Origin: Ahaetulla prasina
Taxonomy: Eukaryota; Chordata; Lepidosauria; Squamata; Colubridae
Assembly: GCF_028640845.1 (NCBI RefSeq)
Contig: NC_080546.1
Coordinates: 55,625,409 to 55,689,408, forward strand
DNA: 64,000 nucleotides
Direction: 5' to 3'
The notes below the pieces were generated by a model that was given only the letters and a program-made list of their open reading frames with translations, was not told where the DNA came from and searched no databases. Numbering within the stretch: the first letter of the stretch is position 1; each line of letters opens with the position of its first letter. Position numbers and translations under genes: made by a program. This document shows, in pieces, positions 44,795 to 53,872 of this stretch.

Positions 44795-45480
44795 GATGTT
44801 ATGCAATGCACGGTCCGTGGCCAATAAGGCCCCCTAATTCACGATCTTATTCAGGGGTGCAGCGGACCTTATGGGCGTTCTGGAGACCTGGTTGGGCCCA
44901 GAAGGCGTGCCCTTGTTCAGATGTGCCCACCGGGTTTCCGAGCATTTCATCAGCCGAGGGCCAGGGTAGGGGTGGTGGGGTGGCGGTTGTGATTAGAGAG
45001 TCTAGAGCCGAGGAGACCACTGTACCTCAGATTGCCGGGTGCGAATCCCTCTTTGTGAGATGGGGTCATAGATGTCAGATGGGCTTGCTGGTCGCGTACC
45101 TGGCTCCTTGCTACGTGACAGCTGCCCTGCCCGAGCTCCTGGAGGTGCTTGACTTTTAGTCGTGGGGGACTTTAACTTGCCATCGTCCGGCTCGTCATCG
45201 ACGGTAGCTCGGGAGTTCATGGCTTCCATGACGGCCTTGGACCTGACCCAAGTAGTTGATGGCCCTACTCACATTGGGGGAGGCACTCTGGACCTGATTT
45301 TTGTCTCTGGTCAGTGGTTGAGAGATCTGGACTTAAAGGAAATAGTCACTGAACCTTTGTCATGGTCAGATCACTCTCTTCTTCGTCTGGACTTTCTGAC
45401 CGCCATTCACCACCGAGGAGACGGACCACGTTGGTTCCGTCCCAGGCGCCTGATGGACCGGAGGGGTTCGGACGGAGCTT
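44795..45480 (+). pseudogene. L2 AP-type endonuclease domain (frameshifted)
   Basis: Across several frames one reads NARSVANKAPLIHDLI, CPPGFR, GRGGGVAVVIRES, CESLFVRWG, GLLVAYLAP, then GDFNLPSSGSSST (metal-binding GDFN motif at about 45163), LTQVVDGPTHIGGGTLDLIF and WSDHSLL (the terminal SDH motif). The order matches LINE apurinic-type endonucleases. Single-base losses divide it into at least four frames. Confidence 0.85.
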
Positions 45481-45559
45481 GGGCCATTTCCTGAGGGTCT
45501 GGCTCACGGCTCGGCTGAGGAACTTGTTGCGGCCTGGGAGCGGGCGCGGCGGGGCCTTA

Positions 45560-47000
45560 GACCGGTCGTGCCTTTGCGACCTCTGACCCGGCGCGGGTCC
45601 CAACCAGCTCCTTGGTTCTCCGAGGAGCTGAGAGGATGAAGCGCGGAGAAGGCGCCTAGAGAGTTCCTGGAGGTCTAGCCGTTCAGAAGCTGATCGGACA
45701 CTAGTGAAGTCCTATACTAGGGCTTACCTAGTGGCAATGAGGAAGCGAGGCGCTACACCTCCTCCCTCATTGCATCGGCAGATAACCGCCCAGCCGCCCT
45801 GTTTGGTGACCGCTCCCTCCTACATCAGGGGCGGGATGACCCGTTGCAGGGGCGTGCTGAGGAGTTTAACGGTTATCTATACGATAAAATCGTTCAGCTT
45901 CGGGATGGTTTGGACCAAGATTGCGTGATACGGGTGAGACGGCTGAGGTGGTCTTGGTGACATTGTATGGGATGAGTTTGACCCTGTCGCTCCGAGGACA
46001 TGGACAGGTTGTTGGGGAGGCTGAATGCCACCACATGTTTACTGGACCCGTGCCCCTCCTGGTTGGTGCTGGCCACGCAGGAGGTGACACGAGGCTGGCT
46101 CCAGGCGATTACGAGCGCTTCTTTGGTGGAGGTGTCTTTCCGGCCGCCTTGAAAGAGGCGGTGGTGAGGCCCTCCTCAAGAAGCCTTCCTGGACCCGGCT
46201 GTTTTAGGTAATTATCGTCCGGTCTCCAACCTTCGCGGCGGTTGTAGAGAGTATGGTGGCATATCAGTTTCCCTTACACCTGGATGAAACTGTCTATCTA
46301 GACCCGTTCAGTCGGTTTCGCCCGGTTACAGCACGGAGACGGCTTTGGTCGGCGTTGGTGGATGATCTCTGGAGGGCCAGGGATAGGGGTTGTTCCTCTG
46401 CCCTGGTCCTATTAGACCTCTCAGCGGCTTTCGATACCATCGACCATGGTATCCTGCTGCGCGGTTGGAGGGATTGGGAGTGGGAGGCACCGTTTATCGG
46501 TGGTTCTCCTCTATCTCTCCGACCGGTCGCAGTCGGTGTTGACAGGGGGCAGAGGTCGGCCAGGCGCCTCACTTGTGGGTGCCGCAGGGTCGATCTCTCG
46601 CCCTTCTGTTTAACATCTACATGAAGCCGCTGGGTGAGATCATCAGTGGTTTCGTGTGAAGTACCAGCTGTATGCGGATGACACCCAGCTGTACTTTTCA
46701 CACCGGACCACCCCAACGAAGCTATCGAAGTGCTGTCCCGGTGTCTGGAGGCCGACGGGTCTGGATGGGGAGAAACAGGCTCAAGCTCAATCCTCCAAGA
46801 CAGAGTGGCTGTGGATGCGGCATCCCGGTACAGTCAGCTAAATCATGACTGACCATCGGTGGCGAGTCACTGGCCCGATGGAAGGTGCGCAACAAGCGTC
46901 CTCCTGGATGAGCGGCTGTCTCTAGAAGATCATTTGACGGCCGTCTCCAGGAGAGCGTTCTACCAGGTTCGCCTGGTGCGCCAGTTGCGCCTTTCTGGAC
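45560..47000 (+). pseudogene. L2 reverse-transcriptase domain (frameshifted)
   Basis: Segments in order: EELRG, EEFNGYLYDKIVQL, LNATTCLLDPCPSWLVLATQEVTRGW, ALKEAVV, SALVLLDLSAAFDTIDHGILL and NIYMKPLGEII. The catalytic box YADD falls at about 46671 in YQLYADDTQLYF, and WGETGSSSILQDRVAV is the corrupted GRNRLKLNPSKTEWL. Compared with the copy at 60.3-62.4 kb, the losses are nearly all one base in short G or C runs. Confidence 0.9.
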
Positions 47001-47009
47001 GGGAGGCCC

Positions 47010-47480
47010 TATGCACGGTCACTCACGCCTCGTGACGTCTCGCCTGGATTACTGCAGCTCTCTACATGGGGCTCCCTTGAAGGGCATCCGGAGGCTACAG
47101 TTAGTCAGAATGCGGCTGCGGGTGATAGATGGAGCCCTCGTGGCTCCCGCATAACACCCATCCTGCGCAGGCTGCACTGGCTACCTGTGGCCTTCCGGTG
47201 CGCTTCAAGGTTTTGGTGACCACCTTTAAAGCGCTCCATGGCATAGGGCCGGGTTATCTGGGACCGCCTACTGCGACCAGATACCTCTCACCGACCCGTG
47301 CGCTCTCACAGAGGGACTCCTCAGGGTGCCGTCAGCTAGGCAGTGTCGTCTGGCGGCCCAGGAAGGGCCTTCTCTGTGGGGGCTCCCGCCTCTGGGAACT
47401 CCCCAGGACTCCGTCAACTTCGGACCTTGAACCTTCCGTCATGAGCTCAAGACACATTTATTCATCTGTGCAGGACTGGC
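47010..47480 (+). pseudogene. L2 C-terminal domain (frameshifted)
   Basis: Parallels 4983-5494: SRLDYC, YMGLP, QNAAA, LHWLPV, FKVLVTTFKALHGIGPGYL and LKTHLFICAGLA, with repeated one-base deletions. Confidence 0.85.
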
Positions 47481-47624
47481 TTAGATTTTAAAATTTACAG
47501 GGTTTTAAATTGATTTTAATATTTATTATTAACAATTTTTAAAATTATTTTTAATAATAGGGCATTGGAATAAGTTTTTTAAAGATTATTTTAATTTTGT
47601 ATATTGATGTTTTATATGCCTGTG

Positions 47625-47657
47625 AACCGCCCTGAGTCCTTTGGGAGATAGGGCGGT
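47625..47657 (+). other. L2 3' stem-loop
   Basis: CCGCCCTGAGTCCTTTGGGAGATAGGGCGG precedes the TATATAAATTTAAATAATAAATAAATA tail. Confidence 0.8.
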
Positions 47658-47694
47658 ATATAAATTTAAATAATAAATAAATAAATAAATAAAT

Positions 47695-47997
47695 AAATAC
47701 TCTCAGCTTCTGGGTTTGTAGCTGACGTTTTGTGATGGCTGGCAAGTCTCTCACGATGGTGTCCCAGGACATAATTGTGATTGACGACCCAGTGTCTACT
47801 TCCATTGGGCACTGCATCCCTTCAATGTAGACTTGGGTAAATATTTTCTTCTCTAGTCGTGTCGATGCGTGGCCCACTCTCACAGTGGTCTGGTTTAACT
47901 TCGCGCCCTTTTTAAATGGACCAATCCCGGGCCGCTTCGCTGCTCCCGTGCTCTGATTGGTCGGTTTGAATTTTTGGCAGGAAGGTTGGGGGGCTCG
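47695..47997 (-). pseudogene. Gypsy aspartic protease
   Basis: The translation includes VGHASTRLEKKIFTQVYIEG, the active-site block MEVDTGSSITIMSWDTI (DTGS at 47785-47799) and KRQLQTQKLRV. There it is cut by the L2 and resumes at 43278 with the flap/C-terminal part VQDYQGNRIPVRG...FLGLDW. It is in the protease/pol frame, not the gag frame. Confidence 0.9.
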
Positions 47998-48754
47998 GCA
48001 GGCCCGAGCTATGTGTCCTTTTTTTTTCACACCGCCAACAAACCGCGTCCTTGAATCTGCAGTTTTGCCGTTGGTGTTGCCCCCCACAACTCACACATTC
48101 GTCCCGGTCACCTCTCTCCAGCCTCCCGGTGTGGAACACCTCTTCCTCTTCCTCACCTTCCGATTTGGCCTGGACTTCCTCGCTGTGGACCGGTGTAGTC
48201 TTTGTCCTGGCACCCTGCGCGTTTGGCTTTTGCAAGGTCTCTGCCGCCTTGGTGGACATCTCATGAGCTCTGGCTTCATCCAGGGCTATCGCTAAAGTCA
48301 GGTTGCTTTTAGACAGCAGCCGCCTTTGTAGTCTGATGTCCCTGACCCCACAAATGAGTTGTTTGAGTAAGGAATCCTCCAAATCTTTGTACTCACAGTG
48401 GTTTGCGGCTTTCCTCAACGCGGCCATGTACACGCTTATTGATTCGCCTTCTCGCTGTACCCGCTGCCTCAACTCGAACCGTTGGACGAACTTTGAGGGT
48501 ACCGGTGTGTAGTGCGCTCGAAGTGTTGTTTGTAGTGTCTGCCATGGTACTGATTGTACCGGCGTTGGCTCTGAGAGTGACTCCGCCGTATCAAAGACCT
48601 CTGGACCGCAGTGGCTCAGGAAGTATGCTCGCTTCCGATTGTCCGAGACTCCCTGTAGTTCGTTTGCTTTGAGGAAACACTCGAAGCGAGCCATGTACGA
48701 CCCCCATTTCTCCTTTGCTGGGTCAAATGGCGTTGGCGGCGTGTAGCTGGACAT
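47998..48754 (-). pseudogene. Gypsy gag (capsid and CCHC nucleocapsid)
   Basis: The start ATG at 48754 lies about 100 bases inside the 5' LTR. The capsid-like helical region reads WGSYMARFECFLKANEL, FVQRFELRQRVQREGES, YMAALRKAANHCEYKDLED and LLKQLICGVRDIRLQRRLL. A linker rich in E and K follows. The zinc knuckle would be CWRC-EKKG-HIARA-C (47998-48040), but nine A residues at 48019-48027 put the last half out of frame. As it stands the gag frame ends at 47912 without the second half of the knuckle. Confidence 0.9.
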
Positions 48755-48836
48755 CGCTATTTTCCACCTTCGAGAACTGGCTGGGTTTTCAAATTCCTGG
48801 TTCCGTCAGCTCTTTTTACGATCTCACTGCCTCAAC

Positions 48837-48854
48837 ATCCCACCTTCGTCGCCA
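48837..48854 (-). other. Gypsy primer-binding site
   Basis: On the minus strand TGGCGACGAAGGTGGGAT starts one base after the 5' LTR. It is complementary to a tRNA 3' end (TGG = CCA). From memory it is closest to tRNA-Ser, with about two mismatches. The amino-acid assignment is tentative. Confidence 0.6.
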
Positions 48855-48855
48855 T

Positions 48856-49043
48856 TGTTAAGTTCGGGCAATGAAGAGGCAGGAGACCAGTGAGTGACAA
48901 CAGCTCTTTAGTTTATTGTGACCCCAGCAAGCACAACCGGCAAAAACCCCTCTTTAAATACTCTTTTGGTTGAGGCTTCAACCAATCAGCAACGTGCAAT
49001 TTTCCCGCCCAAAATTCCCTCTCAAAGTTCAAAATACATTATA
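48856..49043 (-). mobile_element. Gypsy element 5' LTR, 188 bp
   Basis: 186 of 188 positions are identical to 39468-39655. It is followed on the plus strand by the second ACAAT TSD (49044-49048). Its terminal CA has become TA at one base. Confidence 0.95.
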
Positions 49044-49324
49044 ACAATGGTCAATGGTTAATGGACAAGCAATGAAGTCATGAAGTGCAATGTCACATTA
49101 CATAATTTGCTTATATGGCAGTCCTGTTTGCTGTCTTAATTTCAGATGCTTAGATCATAAAGCAGGAAGCAAAAGAAGTCCCAGGTGAGGAATGTGGGGG
49201 TGTCACAGGGGGATCAGGGAGGCCATGTATGAGTTGGAGGGTGCTGCAGTGCAGTGTGAGCTTGGGAAGGCTAAAGAAAGAGGGTGCAAGATTTGTGCAT
49301 GTGTGAACACAGGGAGGCCAAGAA

Positions 49325-49625
49325 AAGAATATGCAATAGCAATATAGCAATATATGGCAATATAGCAATAGCAAGATAGCAATAGCAATAGCACTTAGAC
49401 TTATATACTGCTTCACAATGCTTTTTTACAGCCCTCTCTAAGTGGTTTACAGAATCAGCATCTTGCCCCCAACAATCTGGATCCTCATTTTACCTACCAC
49501 GGAAGAATGGAAGGCTGAGTCAACTTTGAGCCTGGTGAGATTTGAACTGCCTAATTACAGGCAGCCGGCAGGCAGCAGAAGTAGCTTGCAGTACTGCACT
49601 TTAACCACTGTGTCACTGTGGCTCC
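49325..49625 (-). mobile_element. tRNA-derived SINE with (CTATTG)n tail
   Basis: On the minus strand the head GAGCCACAGTGACACAGTGGTTAAAGTGC and GTTCAAATCTC carry the A and B boxes. The body contains GACTCAGCCTTCC and ATGAGGATCCAGATTGTTGGGGG, shared with the SINE at 38739. The end differs: GTAAACCACTTAGAGAGGGCTGTAAAAAAGC...GTATATAAGTCTAAGTGC followed by CTATTG units, i.e. a different LINE-type tail. Confidence 0.85.
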
Positions 49626-49629
49626 GTGA

Positions 49630-50300
49630 TGCAGATTTTTAACCCAACACAGTATTAGGCCTGCAAGAAGTCCCTTAGTGACAACAGAGTGTGAAACCTC
49701 AGCTTCCCCTAGAAGCCTCTGCTGTCTAGCCCGGCCTAGCAATATTGTAAAAAACTGCCTTCCACAGGATGCTCTAACGGCATGGCACAAAGCCAGCACA
49801 CCTGGAAAGCCCCAGCAGTGTGATGCAAGAAACCCCTGCACCACAGCACAATGTCCAGTCCTAACTGAGCCCAGTAATGTGGTGTAAAGTAGCTTCTTGA
49901 CATGCTGCAGCTCTGGGTCAAAGCCAAATCACAGTCCAGCAAGAGTGTTCTTGCCACCCCATGAAGCCACTGGTGCCCCAGTCCAGTCACTGACCCAACT
50001 GAGCTCCATCATCTTCTTTCTTCCACTACTAATGAAATGGCCTTGCCCTTTGTGAGGCAGCTGCTGGACACATGAGGCCATCTTCTCCAGTTTTCATAAG
50101 TAAATATCTATGCATGACCTGGGGAAGAAAGCCTTGTGCAGCCAGCAGCTGACTCACAAAGGGTGTGCTTGGTTAGCAAAGGGAGAAAGAAATCAGAGGA
50201 GGTCATCTAGGGCATGAGGGGTTGCGGAGTGCAGGGGCCTAAAAGGGCCCTGGGATGGACGGTAGGTGGATGGGAGGATTTGAAGCACTCCTATAATCAT
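49630..50300. other. Unexplained C-rich region
   Basis: Moderately G+C-rich with three loosely related blocks (AGCAATATTGTAAAAAACTGCC, AGCAGTGTGATGCAAGAAACCCC, AGTAATGTGGTGTAAAGTAGC) at about 49738, 49813 and 49870. A minus-strand frame of 97 codons (49551-49844) has no recognisable motif. No gene or known repeat assigned. Confidence 0.4.
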
Positions 50301-50303
50301 AAG

Positions 50304-50458
50304 TACAGGCAGGTTGCCAAATGTCTGTATGTTGATGATATGATCAGATAGGTGCTGCATTGGCCACAACTTCAGGGAGCAAACTTAGATCCCTTTGTTC
50401 AGGGACACCATAACTTTGAATCATAACTGAATAGTTGCTAAGTTGAAAACTACCTGTA
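50304..50458. mobile_element. Degenerate TIR repeat (ACAGGTAGTT type)
   Basis: The ends TACAGGCAGGTTG and (reverse) TACAGGTAGTTTTCAACTTAGCAAC resemble a common reptile repeat that begins TACAGGTAGTCCTCGACTTA. Strongly decayed. No TSD resolved. Confidence 0.45.
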
Positions 50459-50459
50459 A

Positions 50460-51060
50460 TAGTCTACAGAAATGATTTGGAAACTTGCCCAGAACTCTAA
50501 ATATGTACTAAATTATTTGGTCTGGTTCTAGCCACTTCAAAACTGAATATCTGGTACTGGTATTTTCAGCAGAATGGGATGAAATGTATTGATTAGTTAA
50601 AGCTGTATGCAGATAAGAAATATACTACTTTTCAGAGAAATCAGTGCACTGCAATGCAGAGTGATATGCTTTATTCTTTTAAAATTCAGTTGTTTAAGTG
50701 CCTGTGACTTTGAGAACAATGAAACGTAATGCATTTTACAATGATAATAATTTTTCTGTAAGGAGAATTCATGCCAAATTTCACACTAATCAACTGTGCA
50801 TTTTGGTACAGTATATCAGGAACAAATGAGGTTAAGGGTCTATTAACTGTTCATAAGAAATTAGTTCAAACTGCCTAGAATGAAAAACAGAGGTATAATG
50901 ACCCACAGAACAGACAAAAAAACAGAAGTGAATCTCCCTTTCTTGAACAAAGACACCCATGATTTATCTTCCATATACGACAACGTAAATAAGACAATTA
51001 GGGGTGTACTGACTCTAGTCTGATTGCAATGTTCACTCTAACTTGAGAACATACTTGTAG
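50460..51060. other. No recognisable features
   Basis: AT-rich with no convincing frame. Confidence 0.5.
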
Positions 51061-51287
51061 TTTTTAATTCTTATCTGAATCTTATAGATCCAGGAAATTG
51101 CAGACCAATCAGCCTGCATCAATACCTGGAAGATATTGGAAAAGTTAATTCAGCAACAAATCTGTAAACACCTAGAAGCAAACAGTTATAATCAGAAGCC
51201 AACATGGGTTCATTAAAAACAAATAATTTCATTTTTGACAGAGTGACTAAATTAGTGGATCAGTGAAATGCTGTGGACATAGTGTAC

Positions 51288-51538
51288 GTATCTATTTTTC
51301 CGTGCAGGACTGGCATAGAAATTTTAGAACTTTTATTATTGGGTTTTAAATTTTAATTTGGCTTTATCGTTTTAAATGTATTTTAAATTGGGGCCATATT
51401 TAATAAGTTTTTTAATTATTGATTTTTTTTGTATTGTATTTACTTATTGTTGTTTTATTTAGCTGTGAACTGCGCTGAGTCCTTCGGGAGAAGGGTGGTA
51501 TAAAAATTAAATTATTATTATTATAATATTATTATTAT
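51288..51538 (+). mobile_element. L2 3' fragment inside CR1
   Basis: It starts TATCTATTTTTCCGTGCAGGACTGGC, the final codons and 3' UTR of L2. It carries the stem-loop GAACTGCGCTGAGTCCTTCGGGAGAAGGGTGG and ends in ATT units rather than AAATA. Confidence 0.85.
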
Positions 51539-51614
51539 ACTAAGATTTCAGTAAGGTATTGGCAAAGTACACTACAACCTACTTCTTGATAAACTAGAAA
51601 AATGTGGTATAGAT

Positions 51615-51734
51615 CGGGGGCTCCAACCTTGGTCCCTTTAAGACTTGTGGACTTCAACTCCCAGAGACCCTCAGCCAGCTTTGCTGGGAGTTGAAGTCCA
51701 CAAGTCTTAAGGGGACCAAGGTTGGAGATCCCTG
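51615..51734. mobile_element. Hairpin MITE (palindromic hAT-type), 120 bp
   Basis: Nearly the whole element is one inverted repeat. CTCCAACCTTGGTCCCTTTAAGACTTGTGGACTTCAACTCCCAG pairs with CTGGGAGTTGAAGTCCACAAGTCTTAAGGGGACCAAGGTTGGAG around a short loop. A perfect 8-bp TSD GTATAGAT is at 51607-51614 and 51735-51742. A half copy lies at 15822. Confidence 0.85.
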
Positions 51735-52107
51735 GTATAGATAACACCACCACCAGATGTGTTTGGAACTGACTGACAAATGGTACTCAATGTGTATTTC
51801 TCAATGGAACTACATCCACATGGAGAGAAATAAGTAGTATGGTACCCCAAGTTCCATTTTAGGCCTAGTACTCTTCAGTATTTTCATAAATTATCCAGAC
51901 GAGGGAATAGAAAGGGAACTCATCAAATTTGCAGATGACATGAACTGGCAGGAATAGACTCAAGATTCAAAAGAATCTTAATAGACTTCAACACTGGGCC
52001 CAAAATGAAATTATAAAGGTAAGATTTTACACTTAGTCAAGAAAAACCAACTATACAGGTACAGATTAGGTGAAATGTGGCTAAATGCTGGTAACTGTGA
52101 TATAGAT

Positions 52108-53362
52108 TTATTATTTATTTATTTATTTATTTATTTTATTTAATTGGATTTTTATACCACCCTTCTCCCAAGGGACTCAGGGTGGTTTACAGCCAGGTAA
52201 AATAGAACAAGAATAAATACAAGATAAAAATCAAATTTAAGAAACTTATTAAATTGGCCCAAATTAAAATATCATTAAAACAGTAAAAGCCCAATTTAAA
52301 ACTAAAATCCTACGCCAGTCCTGCGCGAATAAATAGATATGTCTTAAGCTCGCGGCGGAAGGTTCGAAAGTCAGGAAGTTGGCGGAGTTCTGGGGGAAGT
52401 TCATTCCAGAGGGTGGGAGCCCCCACAGAGAAAGCCCTTCCCCTGGGGGTCGCCAGCCAACATTGCCTGGCGGATGGCACCCTAAGGAGTCCCTCTCTGT
52501 GAGAACGCATGGGTCGGTGGGAGGCAATTGGTGGCAGTAGGCGGTCCCGTAAATAGCCCAGCCCTATGCCATGGAGTGCTTAAAAGGTAGTAACCAGCAC
52601 CTTGAAGCGCACCCGAAAGACCACAGGTAGCCAGTGCAGCCTGCGCAGGAGTAGTGTCACATGGGAGCCATGAGCGGCTCCATCACTCGCACAGCTGCAT
52701 TCTGGACCAACTGAAGCCTCCAGATGCTCTTCAAGGGGAGCCCCATGTAGAGAGCATTGCAGTAATCCAAGAGAGAGGTAACCAGAGCATGAGTGACTGT
52801 GCATAGGGCATCCCGGTCAAGGAAGGGGCACAACTGGCGAATCAGGCGGACCTGATAGAAAGCTCTCCTGGAGACGGCTGTCAGGTGATCTTCAAACGAC
52901 AGCTGCCCATCCAGGAGAATGCTCAAGTTGCGCACCCCTTCCATCGGGGCCAGTGATTCACCCCCAACAGTCAGCCGCGGCTACAGCTGACTGTACTGGG
53001 GTGCTGGCATCCACAGCCACTCCGTCTTGGAGGGATTGAGCTTGAGCCTGTTTCTCCCCATCCAGACCTGTACGGCTTCCAGACACCGGGACAGTATTTC
53101 GATAGCTTCGTTGGGGTGGCCTGGGGTGGAAAAGTACAGCTGCAAATCATCAGCGTACAGTTGGTACCTCACCCCAAAACCACTGATGATCTCACCCAGC
53201 GGCTTCATATAGATGTTGAACAGGAGAGGCGAGAGAATCGACCCCTGAGGCACCCCACAATTGAGGCACCTCGGGGTCGATCTTTGCCCCCCTGCCAACA
53301 CCGACTGTGACCGGTCAGAGAGATAGGAGGAGAGCCACTGATAAACGGTGCCTCCCACTCCC
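52108..53362 (-). mobile_element. L2 LINE, RT palm to 3' tail, inserted in CR1
   Basis: On the minus strand: [50 protein letters not shown], catalytic YQLYADDLQLYF intact, GRNRLKLNPSKTEWLWM. After a break come FEDHLTAVSRRAFYQVRLIRQLCPFLDRDALCTVTHALV and the C-terminal domain down to FIRAGLA. The reversed stem-loop is near 52160 and the TTTA tail at 52109-52145. Flanking AGAT (52104-52107, 53363-53366) is a short TSD. The YADD ORF (52981-53358) has no internal stop. Confidence 0.9.
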
Positions 53363-53620
53363 AGATCTTAGAGTCCAAGTGGACAATCACTTAAATATGA
53401 GTCAACAGTGTGCTGCAGCAGGCAAAAAGACAATGCAATCCTAGGCTGCATTAATAGAGGGATAGAATCAATATGACATGAAATATTAGTGCTGATTTAC
53501 AAAGCCTTAGTAAGACCACACTTGGAATAGTGCCTCCTGTTTTGGTTACCACAATATAAAAAAGATGTTGATAGTCTGGCAAAAGTGCAGAGGAAGATTA
53601 ACAAAGATGATTCCCCTGCA

Positions 53621-53803
53621 GAAATGCAGCAAGGTCTTCCTTACCCTGTGACCTGCAGGGCATATAAGGAGACCCACAGCTTCCTCAGGACCTACAGCTG
53701 TGATGAATTCGTTAAGAGCTACCACCTTCTCGGCCTGCTGAGCCGGCACAAGAGGCACCATGCATGGAAGCTGAAATTAATAACCTGGGGCCCCAAGAGA
53801 TGA
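53621..53803 (+). CDS. Unrecognised short ORF between CR1 and the gypsy LTR
   Basis: About 60 codons from the ATG at 53621, with normal-complexity composition: it starts MQQGLPYPVTCRAYKE, contains THSFLRTYSCDEFVKSYHLL and ends KLKLITWGPKR. CCTGCAG directly upstream resembles a splice acceptor. No repeat family in the window contains it. It could be a fragment of a host exon, a processed pseudogene or part of an unidentified element. I cannot name it, and it may be fortuitous. Confidence 0.25.
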   Translation, partial: EMQQGLPYPVTCRAYKETHSFLRTYSCDEFVKSYHLLGLLSRHKRHHAWKLKLITWGPKR

Positions 53804-53872
53804 GAGGAGCCTCCAACAATGAGGGACTGGTTCCAACAAGCCCAGAGAGAGTTCCTGTTGGCTGACTGAGAC

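Larger units (their letters stand above)
43276..47694 (+). mobile_element. Near-full-length L2-clade LINE nested in the gypsy element
   Basis: It splits the gypsy protease/RT linker: KLRV on the right side joins VQDYQGN on the left when it is removed. Only a dinucleotide (AC) is shared at the junctions. It begins after a T-run with a LINE-like start (CATGTCCAAGATGGCGCCG). A G+C-rich 5' region (43300-44060), a small upstream ORF (44277-44483), an endonuclease, RT and C-terminal domain follow. It ends with the L2 stem-loop (47625-47657) and an AAATA tail. Numerous 1-bp deletions break the main ORF. Confidence 0.9.
39468..49043 (-). mobile_element. Ty3/gypsy LTR retrotransposon (Mag-like), with nested L2 and solo LTR
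   Basis: Both 188-bp LTRs and a 5-bp TSD are present. Subtracting the L2 (43276-47694) and the solo LTR (40128-40709) leaves about 4.57 kb, typical of a compact gypsy element. On the minus strand the order is gag with a CCHC knuckle, aspartic protease (DTGS), RT, RNase H, H2C2 integrase and a C-terminal basic extension, i.e. Ty3/gypsy order. The motif style (AYQQLPVD, FGVSVAPGLFQ, YFDD) and the tRNA-Ser-like primer site point to the Mag lineage, which is inference. LTR identity near 99% implies recent insertion, although pol carries several frameshifts, mostly in homopolymers. Confidence 0.95.
51065..53612 (+). mobile_element. Old CR1 LINE (RT to C-terminus) carrying three insertions
   Basis: Pieces in order: PGNCRPISL at about 51090; a split at VDIVY (51288), resuming with a degraded KAFD block at 51539; LVLFSIFINYPDEGIERELIKFADDMNW at 51865-51950 (catalytic FADD present). 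LGVQVDNHLNMSQQCAAA lies at 53368, then IYKALVRPHLE and VQRRFTKM-like end at 53490-53610. Stops and frameshifts are frequent. It is interrupted by an L2 tail (51288-51538), a hairpin MITE (51615-51734) and an L2 (52108-53362). Confidence 0.8.

Noticed and set aside
43276..47694. Considered claiming a target-site duplication for the nested L2
   Set aside because: Only two bases (AC) are shared at the junctions, which is not distinguishable from chance.
48091..48672. Plus-strand frames opposite the gypsy gag
   Set aside because: The minus-strand frame encodes a coherent gag with start codon near the LTR. The plus-strand frames are shadows.
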